Below, one piece after another: positions 24,773-38,024 of a stretch of 64,000 nucleotides of DNA. The translations under genes were made by a program, and so were the position numbers. The stretch's first letter is position 1, and every line of letters begins with the position of its first letter. Origin of the DNA: Palsa-851 sp035534435 (GTDB lineage: Bacteria > Chloroflexota > Dormibacteria > Aeolococcales > Aeolococcaceae); NCBI GenBank assembly GCA_035534435.1, contig DATLRX010000089.1, positions 1 to 64,000 on the forward strand. Direction: 5' to 3'. The notes under the pieces are model-generated. The model saw only the letters and a list, made by a program, of their open reading frames with translations. It ran no database searches and was not told the DNA's origin.

Positions 24773-25564
24773 TCAGAAGATGACGTGCGGATCGATGATG
24801 ATCCCGGCCCGCAGCAGGTGGATGTACGCGTCGGTGATGACGACACTGAACATGCTGCACCACGCCCACAGGGGATGGCGCTGGTTGAGGACGGTCACCC
24901 ATTTCCATGCGCGGTAGCGCGCCTGGCCGAGCCGTGCCTTCGAATAGCAGTCGAGACCGCCGCCGACCAGGTGGCGCCAGGAGTGGCAGCCGAACGTGTA
25001 CCCGCTGAGGAGGATGACGTTCACCAGCATGATCCCGGTGCCGAGGCCGAGCTGCAGGTGCCCGTTGGGCGCCCAGAACGCGAGGTAGACGTCGTACCAG
25101 AGGAAGCCCGTGACGATGAGCACCAGGTAGAAGAGGAACCGATGCAGGTTGTTGAGGAAGAGCGGAAAGGCCGTCTCGCCGCGATATTTCCGGTGGCGAA
25201 GCTCACCGATCGCGCATGAGGGCGGATCCCAGAAGAAGGAGCGGTAGTACGCCTTGCGGTAGTAGTAGCAGGTGGCGCGGAACAGCAACGGGGAGCCGAG
25301 CACCCAGAGTGCGGGGCTGACCGGCCCGGTCTTCCAGATCGTCGGCGAGTAGAAGGGTGAGAGATACGAGCCGCTCTGGTTGATCCCGCCGGTCAGGAAC
25401 GCCGTCCAGATCGAGTAGAGGCTGAAGAGCCCCAGGACCGTGACCACGGTGGCCGGCAGTGCCCACCAGGGAAGTCCGTTGAGGATGCGCTCCACCGGCC
25501 CGGGGCCGCCGTGCGGGGCGGATGCGAGCGATGCGGGTGGTACGTGCGTAACCTGGGTGGACAA
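24773..25564 (-). CDS. sdhC: Sdh1-type succinate dehydrogenase membrane anchor
   Basis: 263 residues. Clear hydrophobic spans are WWALPATVVTVLGLFSLYSIW, FLFYLVLIVTGFLWYDVYLAFW, GIMLVNVILLSGYTFGC and WCSMFSVVITDAYIHLL. The characteristic stretch RATCYYYRKAYYRSFFWDPP and possible heme/quinone histidines (NNLHRF, CHSWRHL) resemble the large anchor of actinobacterial Sdh1. TTG start at 25564 with TAGGAT ending 9 nt upstream (leaderless pattern). It is the first gene of sdhCAB plus the small membrane protein, and diverges from gltB. Confidence 0.87.
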   Translation of the reverse strand: MSTQVTHVPPASLASAPHGGPGPVERILNGLPWWALPATVVTVLGLFSLYSIWTAFLTGGINQSGSYLSPFYSPTIWKTGPVSPALWVLGSPLLFRATCYYYRKAYYRSFFWDPPSCAIGELRHRKYRGETAFPLFLNNLHRFLFYLVLIVTGFLWYDVYLAFWAPNGHLQLGLGTGIMLVNVILLSGYTFGCHSWRHLVGGGLDCYSKARLGQARYRAWKWVTVLNQRHPLWAWCSMFSVVITDAYIHLLRAGIIIDPHVIF

Positions 25565-25684
25565 GCGCTGACCATCCTAGCGTTGCGGCTGGCGGAGGCG
25601 GCCGGGCGGCTCTCGCGCGCGAGTGCGATAGGGTTGTCCGGCATCGGCGAGTATCTCAACGCACCACACCCGCAGCCGGGTCTG

Positions 25685-30147
<4,463 letters not shown>

Positions 30148-30148
<1 letters not shown>

Positions 30149-31581
30149 TGGTGGTTCGCACCGGCTTCCTCGAGCACACGCGGCACACCGCGCACAAGCG
30201 CCCCGTGGCAGAGCGTGTCGGCGACTACCGAGAGGTGTACCTCCCGCTGCCGGTGCAGGTGCTCCGTGAGCAGGGATCGCGGTGCATGGACTGCGGTGTC
30301 GCGTTCTGCCACCAGGGATGTCCGCTCGGCAACCTCATCCCCGAATGGAACGACCTGGTAGCGCGCGATGACTGGCGTGCAGCCGTCGACCGTCTGCACG
30401 CGACCAACAACTTTCCGGAGTTCACCGGCCGGTTGTGTCCCGCGCCATGTGAGCCTGCCTGCGTCCTCGCCATCAACGACGACCCGGTCGCGATCAAGCA
30501 GATCGAACAGTCGATCATCGATCGCGCATTCGACGAGGGCTGGATACGTGCCAAGCCGCCGGCGCACCGCACGGGAAAACGCGTCGCCGTCGTCGGCTCC
30601 GGGCCTGCCGGCCTCGCTGCCGCGCAACAGCTGAACCGCGCCGGGCACCACGTCACGGTGTTCGAGCGCTCGGACCGGATCGGCGGCCTTCTCCGCTACG
30701 GCATCCCGGATTTCAAGATGGAGAAGTGGGTGATCGATCGCCGCGTCGGTCTCCTCGAGGCCGAGGGGATCACGTTCGAGACGGGATACGACATCGGCGT
30801 CGACGTCACCGCGGGCCAGCTCCGTGAGCAGTTCGACGCAGTGGTCCTCGGTGTCGGTGCCGACCGGCCTCGCGACATCGACGCCCCGGGCCGCGAGCTC
30901 GGTGGCATCCACATGGCGATGGACTACCTCGTGCAGCAGAACCGGCGCGTCGCCGGCGAGCGGGTGCTCGCTGGCCCCGAGATCACCGCGCGCGGACGGG
31001 ACGTCGTGATCATCGGCGGCGGCGACACCGGCGCGGACTGCCTCGGCAACGTCATCCGCGAGGGATGCTCGGGCGTACAGCAGCTCTACCTCTACCCGCA
31101 GCCGCCCGACAGCCGTCCCGAGGGCAATCCCTGGCCGCAGTGGCCGCTCATCCTCCGCACCTACCCGGCCCACGACGAAGGCGGTTCGCGTGAGTTCGGT
31201 CTGATGGTCACCGCGTTCGAGGGAGACGGCGGCAACGTCCGGCGCGTGCGCGCGATGCGCGTCGCGGCGCGCCGTGAGAACGGGGTGCGGAGCTTCGCTC
31301 CGGTGGCCCACGGTGAGGTCACGATCGATGCCGATCTCGTGCTCATCGCGATCGGCTACGACGGGCCGCGGCCTTCGATGCTGCTCGACGGGCTGTCCCT
31401 CGATCGGAACGGCTCCGGCAACATCGCCGTCGACGGATCGTTCGCCTGCACGGCGCCGGGCGTGTTTGCCGCGGGCGACGCCGTGCGAGGGGCGTCGCTC
31501 ATCGTGTGGGCGATCGCCGACGGCCGTGCGGCCGCGCGGAGTTGCGACGCGTACCTCATGGGGACTGTCCGGCTACCCTGA
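30148..31581 (+). CDS. gltD: Glutamate synthase small subunit
   Basis: 477 residues. N-terminal Fe-S ligands are CMDCGVAFCHQGCPLGN and CPAPCEPACVL. The FAD site is VAVVGSGPAGLAAAQQLNRAG, with GGLLRYGIPDFKM and NAD(P) site VVIIGGGDTGADCLGN. The C-terminal FAD contact is GVFAAGDAVRGASLIVWAIADGR. It takes electrons from NAD(P)H for GltB. This is the orthodox copy; two other GltD-type proteins in the window carry extra ferredoxin domains and other partners. ATG overlaps the gltB TGA. Confidence 0.95.
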
Positions 31582-31588
31582 CCGACCC

Positions 31589-32383
31589 ATGGTGCAGCGA
31601 TCCTTCCTCGGCGACGCGACCACGCTCGCCTTCGCCCATCGAGGTGGCGGTGGTGATGCGCCGGAGAACACGTTGCCCGCGTTCGAGGCCGCCGTCGCGC
31701 TCGGCTACCGGTACCTCGAGACCGACGTGCACCTCACGCGCGACGGCGTGCTCATCGCCTTTCACGACGACCGCCTGGACCGGCTCACCGATCGGACCGG
31801 CGCGGTCCTCGAGCTGACCCACGCGGAGGTGCGAGAGGCGGACGCGGGCTTCGCCTTCAGCCTCGACGGCGGGCAGTCCTTCCCGTTCCGGGGGCGTGGG
31901 GTCTGCATACCGACGCTCGAGGAGCTGCTGACCCGCTGGGACGACGTCTACCTCAACATCGACGCGAAGACCGATGCGACGGTTGCACCGCTCGTCGAGC
32001 TCATCCGCCGCCTCGATGCCTTCGGGCGCGTCTGCATCGGAGCGTTCTCGGACCGCCGGGTCGCGCGCATCCGCGCGCTCGCGGGCGGGCGGATCTGCTC
32101 ATCGATGGGACAGGTCGCGACCGGCACGGCGTTCCTTGTGTCGCGGTCCGGCCGCATGCCCGGCTTCCATGCCGACTGCCTGCAGGTGCCGCAGCGCTGG
32201 GGCATCCTTCGCATCGATCGCCGCTTCGTCAAGGCGGCGCACCGCGCCGGCCTGCCCGTCCATGTATGGACGATCGACGACGAGGCGGACATGAACCGGC
32301 TCCTCGACCTGGGCGTCGACGGGATCATGACCGACCGCCCGCGGGTGCTCAAGGAGGTGTTCGAGCGCCGCGGGCTGTGGTAG
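31589..32383 (+). CDS. Glycerophosphodiester phosphodiesterase
   Basis: 264 residues of a TIM-barrel GDPD. AHRGGGGDAPENTLPAF holds the catalytic His-Arg and the Glu-Asn, ETDVHLTRDG holds the metal-binding Glu-Asp, and FHDDRLDRLT holds the second His. The C-terminal HVWTIDDEADMNRLLDLGVDGIMTDRP closes the barrel. It cleaves glycerophosphodiesters to glycerol-3-phosphate and an alcohol. No signal peptide is seen, so it is probably cytoplasmic. ATG 31589 follows TACCCT by 9 nt. Confidence 0.92.
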   Translation: MVQRSFLGDATTLAFAHRGGGGDAPENTLPAFEAAVALGYRYLETDVHLTRDGVLIAFHDDRLDRLTDRTGAVLELTHAEVREADAGFAFSLDGGQSFPFRGRGVCIPTLEELLTRWDDVYLNIDAKTDATVAPLVELIRRLDAFGRVCIGAFSDRRVARIRALAGGRICSSMGQVATGTAFLVSRSGRMPGFHADCLQVPQRWGILRIDRRFVKAAHRAGLPVHVWTIDDEADMNRLLDLGVDGIMTDRPRVLKEVFERRGLW

Positions 32384-32410
32384 CGCGCGGCACGCGCTAT
32401 CGTGGCTTCG

Positions 32411-34210
32411 ATGCTGCCGTCTGACCCAGGCGCTCGGTACATCCCGGCTCCAGATCGAACCGACTGGTACGAGCCGGACGAGCATCTGCGCTGGCTCGCG
32501 CGGCGGACGATCGGCGAGCAGCTCTGGCCCGCCGCCGAGACGGCATTGTGCGAGCTCGGAACACTCGTGCCCCAGGCGATCGAGCCGCTCGCCAGAACCG
32601 CGGACCGCCACCCACCGGTCCTCCGCTCCTACGACGCCCGTGGTCAGCGGATCGACGAGATCGAGTTCCATCCCGCATATCGGGAGCTCGAGGAGACGGT
32701 GCTCCGTTTCGGCGCCGTTCGCGCCGCGTACGTGCCGGGATGGCGCGGGCTCACCGAACGAGCCCCACGAACCCTCGTCGCCGCCATGCTGTACCTGATC
32801 CTCGAGTCGGACCAGGCGATCACCGGCTGCCCGATCGGGATGATGGACGCAGCCGCCCGGTGCCTCGAGCGCAACGATCCGGAGCTGGCCGCGCGATTCG
32901 TCCCCGGCATCGCCGACGACACCGGGCATCACCTCACCGTTGCGATGTTCCTCACCGAGAAGGCGGGCGGCTCCGACGTCGGTGCGAATGAGACCGTCGC
33001 CACGCGCGCCGGCGACGGAACGTGGCGCCTGACGGGCGAAAAGTGGTTCGCCAGCTGCCCGCACAGCGACCTGATCCTGGTCCTCGCCCGTCCCGAAGGC
33101 GCGCCCGCGGGCCCGCGCGGCCTCGGACTGTTCCTCATGCCGCGCATGCTCGATGACGGCACGCGCAACACCTTCATCATCCACAGGCTCAAGGAGAAGT
33201 TCGGCACACGCGCCATGGCGTCAGGCGAGGTGGGCCTGCGCGGCGCATTCGCGTGGCAGGTCGGTGCACTCGAGCGAGGCCTGCCGCAGATGATGGACAT
33301 GGTCAACGCCACGCGCATCGGCATCGCGACCGCGACGGCGGGAGCGATGCGACGCAGCGCGTTCGAGGCGCTCACCCATACGCGTGGTAGATCGACGTTC
33401 GGCCGCAGGCTCGACCTGCGCCCGCTGATGCGCGACACGCTCGCCGACCTCGTCGTCGACTCGGTCGCGGGGCTGACGGCGGCGATGGGCGTTGCGGAGC
33501 TTGCCGATCGCGCCGACGCCGGTGACGTCGAGGGTGCCGCTGCGCTGCGTCTGCTGACGCCACTGTTCAAGATGCACGGCACCGAACGTGCGCGTTTGTG
33601 CGCGACGGAAGGCATGGAGGTGCGTGGCGGCAACGGGTTCATCGAGGACTGGCCGGACGCGCGCATCCTCCGGGACGTCTACGTGCACGCCATCTGGGAG
33701 GGCTCCGGGAACGTCATCGCGCTCGACGTGCAGCGTGCGATCGAGCACGGCGCTCTGCCCGGGTATCTCGGCGACACCGAACGGCGGGCCGAGATCGTGT
33801 CGAGTGGAGGTCCATGCGCGCCGCTTGCGAGCGTGATCCTCAGCACGTTGCAGCGTACGGAGAGTCAGCTCGAGACGCTGCGCGGCATGGACGATCCTGA
33901 TGCGGGCCAGCTGCCTCTTCGGCGAGTCGCGCGCCGCATGGCGACGCTGGCCATCGGCGCGCGTCTCGCTGAGCAGGCGAATGCCTTCGCTGCCGACACC
34001 GGGAGCGGGCGCCTCGGATGGATCGCGGCGCGCTACCTCTGCAGGCTGGGCGGCGAACCCGCGCTTGCGCACCTCGCCGATGACGCTTCATGGCTCGCGC
34101 ACGCGGATGCACTGCTGCACGGCGGCCACGTGCCGCTCGAGGTGGCGTCCGCGGCCGCGGCGCGCGCTGCCGCCGCGCTTCAGTCGGACGCCACCCTGGT
34201 CAGCGTCTGA
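32411..34210 (+). CDS. Acyl-CoA dehydrogenase, AidB-like
   Basis: 599 residues from ATG 32411. The front end (HPPVLRSYDARGQRIDEIEFHPAY) is the AidB-type N-terminal region. The middle domain has FLTEKAGGSDVGAN and LTGEKWFASCP. The C-terminal helical domain has RSTFGRRL and VRGGNGFIEDWPDARILRDVYVHAIWEGSGNV, with the catalytic Glu expected near IWEGSGN. It could be an AidB-type alkylation-response flavoprotein or a branched-chain acyl-CoA dehydrogenase. A GTG at 32402 is in frame, but it overlaps TATCGT (32398-32403), which ends 7 nt before ATG 32411, so the ATG is preferred. Confidence 0.85.
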   Translation: MLPSDPGARYIPAPDRTDWYEPDEHLRWLARRTIGEQLWPAAETALCELGTLVPQAIEPLARTADRHPPVLRSYDARGQRIDEIEFHPAYRELEETVLRFGAVRAAYVPGWRGLTERAPRTLVAAMLYLILESDQAITGCPIGMMDAAARCLERNDPELAARFVPGIADDTGHHLTVAMFLTEKAGGSDVGANETVATRAGDGTWRLTGEKWFASCPHSDLILVLARPEGAPAGPRGLGLFLMPRMLDDGTRNTFIIHRLKEKFGTRAMASGEVGLRGAFAWQVGALERGLPQMMDMVNATRIGIATATAGAMRRSAFEALTHTRGRSTFGRRLDLRPLMRDTLADLVVDSVAGLTAAMGVAELADRADAGDVEGAAALRLLTPLFKMHGTERARLCATEGMEVRGGNGFIEDWPDARILRDVYVHAIWEGSGNVIALDVQRAIEHGALPGYLGDTERRAEIVSSGGPCAPLASVILSTLQRTESQLETLRGMDDPDAGQLPLRRVARRMATLAIGARLAEQANAFAADTGSGRLGWIAARYLCRLGGEPALAHLADDASWLAHADALLHGGHVPLEVASAAAARAAAALQSDATLVSV

Positions 34211-34873
34211 TCAGCCGGTCACCAGCGCGAAGGCGAACCCGTCCCATCCCTTGACGCCCACCGTCTGAATGACGGCAGGTGTGACGCGGCGATCCGCCGC
34301 CATCTCCTCCATGAGGCTGCGCATCCCCGCCGCGTTGGGGTCGTCGTTCTCGAGGTCGATGAGCTTGCCGTCACGCACCACGTTGTCCACGACGATGAGG
34401 CTTCCCGCATGGGCGAGGTCCACCGCAGCGGCGAAGTACGCGGGCGTGTTGCGTTTGTCGGCGTCGATGAACACGAGGTCGAACGGCGCCTCGTGATCGG
34501 CTTTGAGCTGCGCGAGCGTATCGAGCGCGGGTGCGACACGCACCTCGATCCTGGTGGCGAGGCCGGCATGCTCGATGTTGCGTCGAGCGACAGCGGCGTG
34601 CTCTTCACTGATCTCGAGGCTGATCAGCCGCCCATCGTCCGGCAGCGCACGCCCGAGCCAGATGGCGCTGTAGCCGCCGAGCGTGCCGATCTCGAGGATG
34701 CGGCGCGCGTTGACGGCGCGAGCGAGGAGGTGCAGGAACTGCCCCTGTGCGGGCGCCACCGCGATGTTCGGAAGCGCGGCGCTCTCACGGATCGCGGCGT
34801 CGAGAACGGGGTCGGATGGCTGCAGCAGGCCGGTCGCGTACGCGTCAACGGCATCCCAGCGTTCGTCGTGCAT
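34211..34873 (-). CDS. SAM-dependent O-methyltransferase (catechol/caffeoyl-CoA type)
   Basis: 220 residues. SAM motif I is RILEIGTLGGYSAIWLG, followed by the acidic LISLEISEEH. The metal-binding region is FDLVFIDADKRNTPAYF and LIVVDNVVRDG. This is the Methyltransf_3 family, Mg-dependent, acting on catechols or similar; the natural substrate is unknown. ATG 34873 lies 8 nt after TAGACT on the minus strand. The stop abuts the end of the convergent acyl-CoA dehydrogenase gene, so the two share no spacer. Confidence 0.9.
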   Translation of the reverse strand: MHDERWDAVDAYATGLLQPSDPVLDAAIRESAALPNIAVAPAQGQFLHLLARAVNARRILEIGTLGGYSAIWLGRALPDDGRLISLEISEEHAAVARRNIEHAGLATRIEVRVAPALDTLAQLKADHEAPFDLVFIDADKRNTPAYFAAAVDLAHAGSLIVVDNVVRDGKLIDLENDDPNAAGMRSLMEEMAADRRVTPAVIQTVGVKGWDGFAFALVTG

Positions 34874-34884
34874 GGAGCGCGAGT

Positions 34885-35655
34885 CTAGCGCCGGCGTGCC
34901 ACCCAGACCTCTTCGGACGGCCAGCGATGCGCCCATTCCCCGGTGACGAAGGGATATCGCGTCGTGGCGCCGGGCGGCGCCTGCAGCTCGATGAGATCCT
35001 CGATCTCGAAGCCCGTGCGCCGGAGCAGGCGGATCCAGTCCCCGTGCGTGAGGTGGAATTCGACGCCGTCATCGTCAGGCCATTCGAAGCGGTGCATGCC
35101 GAAGTAGTCACGGCGCAAGGTCGCGCCCGCGGGTCCTTCGGCATCCGAATCCGGCATGGTCAGCACGAGCAGCGGCGCGTTGCCGAGGAAGATGAGGCGG
35201 CCTCCCGGTCGCAACAGGCGCGCGGCCTCCGGGATCCATTGATACGGATCGCACCAGATCGCCGCGCCGTACTCGCTGATCGCGAGGTCGAAGCTGGCGC
35301 CGGCGAGCGGCACCGCCTCGGCGTTGCCCTGGATGAGCGGAAAGTGCAGACCGTGCTCGTCCTGCAACGCGCGCGCCGTCGCGAGCTGGTTCTCGGACAT
35401 GTCGATGCCTACCGGACGTGCGCCTCGGCGGGCGAGCCACGCCGACACGTAGCCGGTGCCGCACCCCAGCTCGATCACGTCGAGCCCGTCGACGTCGGGA
35501 AGGAGGTGCAGCTCGTCTTCGGGGATGTCCCAGATTCCCCAGGACGGCTCCGACGCCCAGTTCCGCCGGCCCGGCTCCGCGTAGTCGGCGGCGGCGACAT
35601 TCCAGGCCGCCCGGTTGCGAGCGACGTGATCGTCGGACGGAGGTTCAGCGGCCAT
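34885..35655 (-). CDS. Class I SAM-dependent methyltransferase
   Basis: 256 residues. Motif I is DVIELGCGTGYVSAWLARRG, with GIDMSENQLATAR, then FDLAISEYGAAIWCDPYQW and LRPGGRLIFLGNAPLL. It is of the UbiE/Methyltransf_11 type with an unknown acceptor. The N-terminus contains HVARNRAAWNVAAADYAEPGRRNW, common in actinobacterial members. ATG 35655 follows TACAGT by 8 nt on the minus strand, so it has its own leaderless promoter although the OMT gene follows 11 bp later. Confidence 0.88.
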   Translation of the reverse strand: MAAEPPSDDHVARNRAAWNVAAADYAEPGRRNWASEPSWGIWDIPEDELHLLPDVDGLDVIELGCGTGYVSAWLARRGARPVGIDMSENQLATARALQDEHGLHFPLIQGNAEAVPLAGASFDLAISEYGAAIWCDPYQWIPEAARLLRPGGRLIFLGNAPLLVLTMPDSDAEGPAGATLRRDYFGMHRFEWPDDDGVEFHLTHGDWIRLLRRTGFEIEDLIELQAPPGATTRYPFVTGEWAHRWPSEEVWVARRR

Positions 35656-35687
35656 CGCGGGCGACTGTACCCGCCCGGCGGGAGTGG

Positions 35688-35762
35688 GGTGGCCAGCGGG
35701 GGTCGAACCCGCGACCTCCAGGGCCACAACCTGGCACTCTGACCAACTGAGCTATGGCCACC
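35688..35762 (-). tRNA. tRNA-His (GTG anticodon)
   Basis: On the minus strand the cloverleaf closes: acceptor GTGGCCA/TGGCCAC, D-arm GCTCAGTTGGTCAGAGT, anticodon stem CCAGG/CCTGG around TTGTGGC (anticodon GTG), T-arm GCGGGTTCGACCCCCGC. The encoded extra 5' G (position -1 at 35762) faces the discriminator C, the identity mark of tRNA-His. CCA is not encoded. A perfect TATAAT lies at 35795-35790, about 27 nt before the 5' end. Confidence 0.95.
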
Positions 35763-35847
35763 ATGAAACGCCGACAGGGAGGCCTGGCGATTATATGGCG
35801 CGCCGCCCAACGGCTCGGACGAATTCGCGCAGGTAGACTCGCCACGT

Positions 35848-35923
35848 GCCCCCGTAGCTCAGCGGATAGAGCGGCGAGCTTCTAACTCGATGGTCGTGGG
35901 TTCGACTCCTACCGGGGGCGCCA
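35848..35923 (+). tRNA. tRNA-Arg (TCT anticodon)
   Basis: Acceptor GCCCCCG/CGGGGGC with the 3' CCA encoded, D-arm GCTCAGCGGATAGAGC, T-arm CGTGGGTTCGACTCCTACCG. Anticodon loop CTTCTAA reads TCT (codon AGA). The anticodon stem GCGAG/CTCGA has one G-A mismatch at its outer pair. TAGACT at 35834-35839 ends 8 nt before the 5' end. Confidence 0.93.
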
Positions 35924-35933
35924 ATCGCGTGTG

Positions 35934-37499
35934 TTAATCCGGGTGATGCGTCCCTGAAGGGATTCGGGTGAGACCCACCGGGGTCTCCTTGACAATCCGA
36001 AGGCACTGCGCCACGGAGCCGTCCGGGGTTCCCGACGTATCGACGACCCGCGCCGACGGCCAGGGCGTCCTCCGGGCGCCAAGGGCCGCTGCCACGTCCG
36101 GTGTCGCCTCCGAGAGGTCGCCGGTCCGACGCGGTTGCGATGCTCGTTCCCGGACGACGTCGGTCGCCACCCGGCATTCGATCTCGACGAGATCGGTCCT
36201 GCAATCGCGTGCGACACGGCCCGCACACAGCCGTGTTCGCGAGTCTGGAAACGTCGCGTCGAGGATCACGTTGTACCCGCCGGTCTGCAGAGTCCGTGCA
36301 CGATCGGCCAGCGTGCGGTAGGTCAGCGCCGTCATCGCGGCCGCGTACCTCCCGCGGTCGAGGCGGCCTCCCTCGCCCCCATTGCTGGCCGCAGTCCCGG
36401 CGACATCGCGCCGGACCTCGTCACTGTGTACGACGATCCAACCGGTCCTGGCGGCCAGTCCGAGCGCCGTGGTGGACTTGCCCGTTCGAGGGGCGCCTCC
36501 GAGGACGACGAGTATGGCCCGCGCGGACTCGAGGTGACGGCGGCACTCATCCAGCAGCGACCGCGCGCGAGGCGCGGCCGTCGCGTCGCCCTGAAGCGCC
36601 CGGAGGCACTCAACCTTCGAGCGAACCATCGCTCGTTGAGCGATGTAGAAATCGAGGAGGCTCGGCGGCCATTCCGTCCCCGCGAATCGTTGGTACTCGG
36701 CAACGAAGTGCGCCGCGAGGTCGGGCCGCTGCATCGCCTCGAGGTCCATGGCGAGGAATCCGACGTCGGCGAGCACGTCGCCGCACCGAAGCCGGCTGTC
36801 GAACTCGAGACAGTCGATGATGCGGGGTCCATCCTTCAAGCAGTAGATGGAATCGGCGCGCAGGTCGCCGTGGCCGTCGACGATGTGGCCCCCGGCAACG
36901 CGATGTCGAAGCAGCGGCGCGCGCGCCTCGAGAAAGCGTTCAGCGAGTGCTCGTTCGCGATCGAGGCCGGCGACGCCGAGGACCTTTGCAGCCGCCGGAC
37001 CCCACTCAGCAAGGTCCTGCCGCCAGCGCCGGCCGAGGGCACGCGGGCTGCCACTGCGGTTCACGCCGGGCCCGCGGCGCGCACCCGCGTGAAAGGTCGC
37101 AAGAACGCGAGCGACATGCGTGAGCTCGCCGTGAACATCCACCTTGTGGTCGATGAGCCACGCGAGTTGTCGCCGGTCCGGGAGCCGGCGCATGACGACC
37201 GCCGCGTCGAGAAGGCGCCGCTTCTCGTCGCGCGACTCCTCGACCCTGAGATACACGTCGGGGGCGAGCCTCCGATTGAGCATCAGCTCCCTCCGGCAGG
37301 CCGCGAGGCGAGCACGAGGCTCGCGGAAATCAACGAAATCGAAGCGCACCGGCTTCTTGCGCTTCCAGACGGTATCGCCCTGCAACGTGAGCACGGAGAC
37401 ATGCGTTTCCAACACTTCGGTGTTCCCGGCGGCGCGTTCCGCCCCGTGCGACGCAGTGACTTCCGACCCTGGTGGCAGGCCGTTGCGGAATGTCATCAT
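35934..37499 (-). CDS. Bifunctional kinase-like/AAA protein (Rv2004c type)
   Basis: 521 residues. The N-terminal half is aminoglycoside-phosphotransferase-like, with Brenner motif VDGHGDLRADSIY and metal motif RIIDCLEFDSRLR (about residues 205-230). The C-terminal half is a P-loop kinase with VVLGGAPRTGKSTTALGLA (about residue 340) and VILDATFPD. This two-part architecture is the one found in the mycobacterial DosR-regulon gene Rv2004c, next to a universal stress protein as here. Substrates are unknown. It diverges from the USP gene across 74 bp holding an inverted repeat GCACAG-N14-CTGTGC. Confidence 0.87.
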   Translation of the reverse strand: MMTFRNGLPPGSEVTASHGAERAAGNTEVLETHVSVLTLQGDTVWKRKKPVRFDFVDFREPRARLAACRRELMLNRRLAPDVYLRVEESRDEKRRLLDAAVVMRRLPDRRQLAWLIDHKVDVHGELTHVARVLATFHAGARRGPGVNRSGSPRALGRRWRQDLAEWGPAAAKVLGVAGLDRERALAERFLEARAPLLRHRVAGGHIVDGHGDLRADSIYCLKDGPRIIDCLEFDSRLRCGDVLADVGFLAMDLEAMQRPDLAAHFVAEYQRFAGTEWPPSLLDFYIAQRAMVRSKVECLRALQGDATAAPRARSLLDECRRHLESARAILVVLGGAPRTGKSTTALGLAARTGWIVVHSDEVRRDVAGTAASNGGEGGRLDRGRYAAAMTALTYRTLADRARTLQTGGYNVILDATFPDSRTRLCAGRVARDCRTDLVEIECRVATDVVRERASQPRRTGDLSEATPDVAAALGARRTPWPSARVVDTSGTPDGSVAQCLRIVKETPVGLTRIPSGTHHPD

Positions 37500-37509
37500 G
37501 CCCCCGGCT

Positions 37510-37535
37510 GCACAGTGCTGTCAGCGGCGCTGTGC
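37510..37535. promoter_or_regulatory. Inverted repeat GCACAG-N14-CTGTGC between the kinase-like and USP genes
   Basis: Perfect 6-bp arms at 37510-37515 and 37530-37535 lie in the 74-bp divergent spacer, just where the promoters of both genes should be. It could be an operator for a dimeric regulator. The 14-bp spacing does not match FNR, CRP or DosR boxes exactly. Confidence 0.35.
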
Positions 37536-37573
37536 GCGTTGTGAACCGTCGCTGACGGGAGGCAGGAACTCAG

Positions 37574-37996
37574 ATGTTCGAGAGGATCCTCGTCGCAGTC
37601 GACGGTTCCCCATTCTCCGACGCCGCGATTGCGACGGCTGCCGGCCTCGCGGCAAAGCTGGGTTCCGAGGTGGACGTCGTTCACGTTCACGAGCACGACC
37701 TTCCGCACTCCAAGGCCGTTCATCTCGCGGAACTCGAGACCCACACGGAAGCCAACGAAGTGATCGCGGCGGCGACGGCGAAGCTCACAGGGCAAGGGGT
37801 GCGCGCCCAGGGCCATGTCCTCGAAGCGGACATCCACGATGTCGCCAAGCGCATCCTCGAGTTCGCCGAGGAGAGCAATGCCGGCGTCATCGTCGTCGGG
37901 CGGCGAGGACTGTCGACGCTGACCGGGATGCTGGTCGGCAGTGTGTCCAACAAGCTCATGCACGTGTCGAAGGTACCGGTGCTGGTCGCCCATTAG
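37574..37996 (+). CDS. Universal stress protein, single domain
   Basis: 140 residues. FERILVAVDGSPFSDAAIATA starts the fold. The nucleotide-binding motif G-x2-G-x9-G-S is VVVGRRGLSTLTGMLVGSVSNKL, so ATP binding is expected. The family acts in persistence and low-energy states. GGGAGG precedes the ATG by about 11 nt, so this transcript has a leader. It is convergent with the two-domain USP gene. Confidence 0.93.
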   Translation: MFERILVAVDGSPFSDAAIATAAGLAAKLGSEVDVVHVHEHDLPHSKAVHLAELETHTEANEVIAAATAKLTGQGVRAQGHVLEADIHDVAKRILEFAEESNAGVIVVGRRGLSTLTGMLVGSVSNKLMHVSKVPVLVAH

Positions 37997-38024
37997 GCGC
38001 GCTGCGGACGCCCCACGCGGCCGA

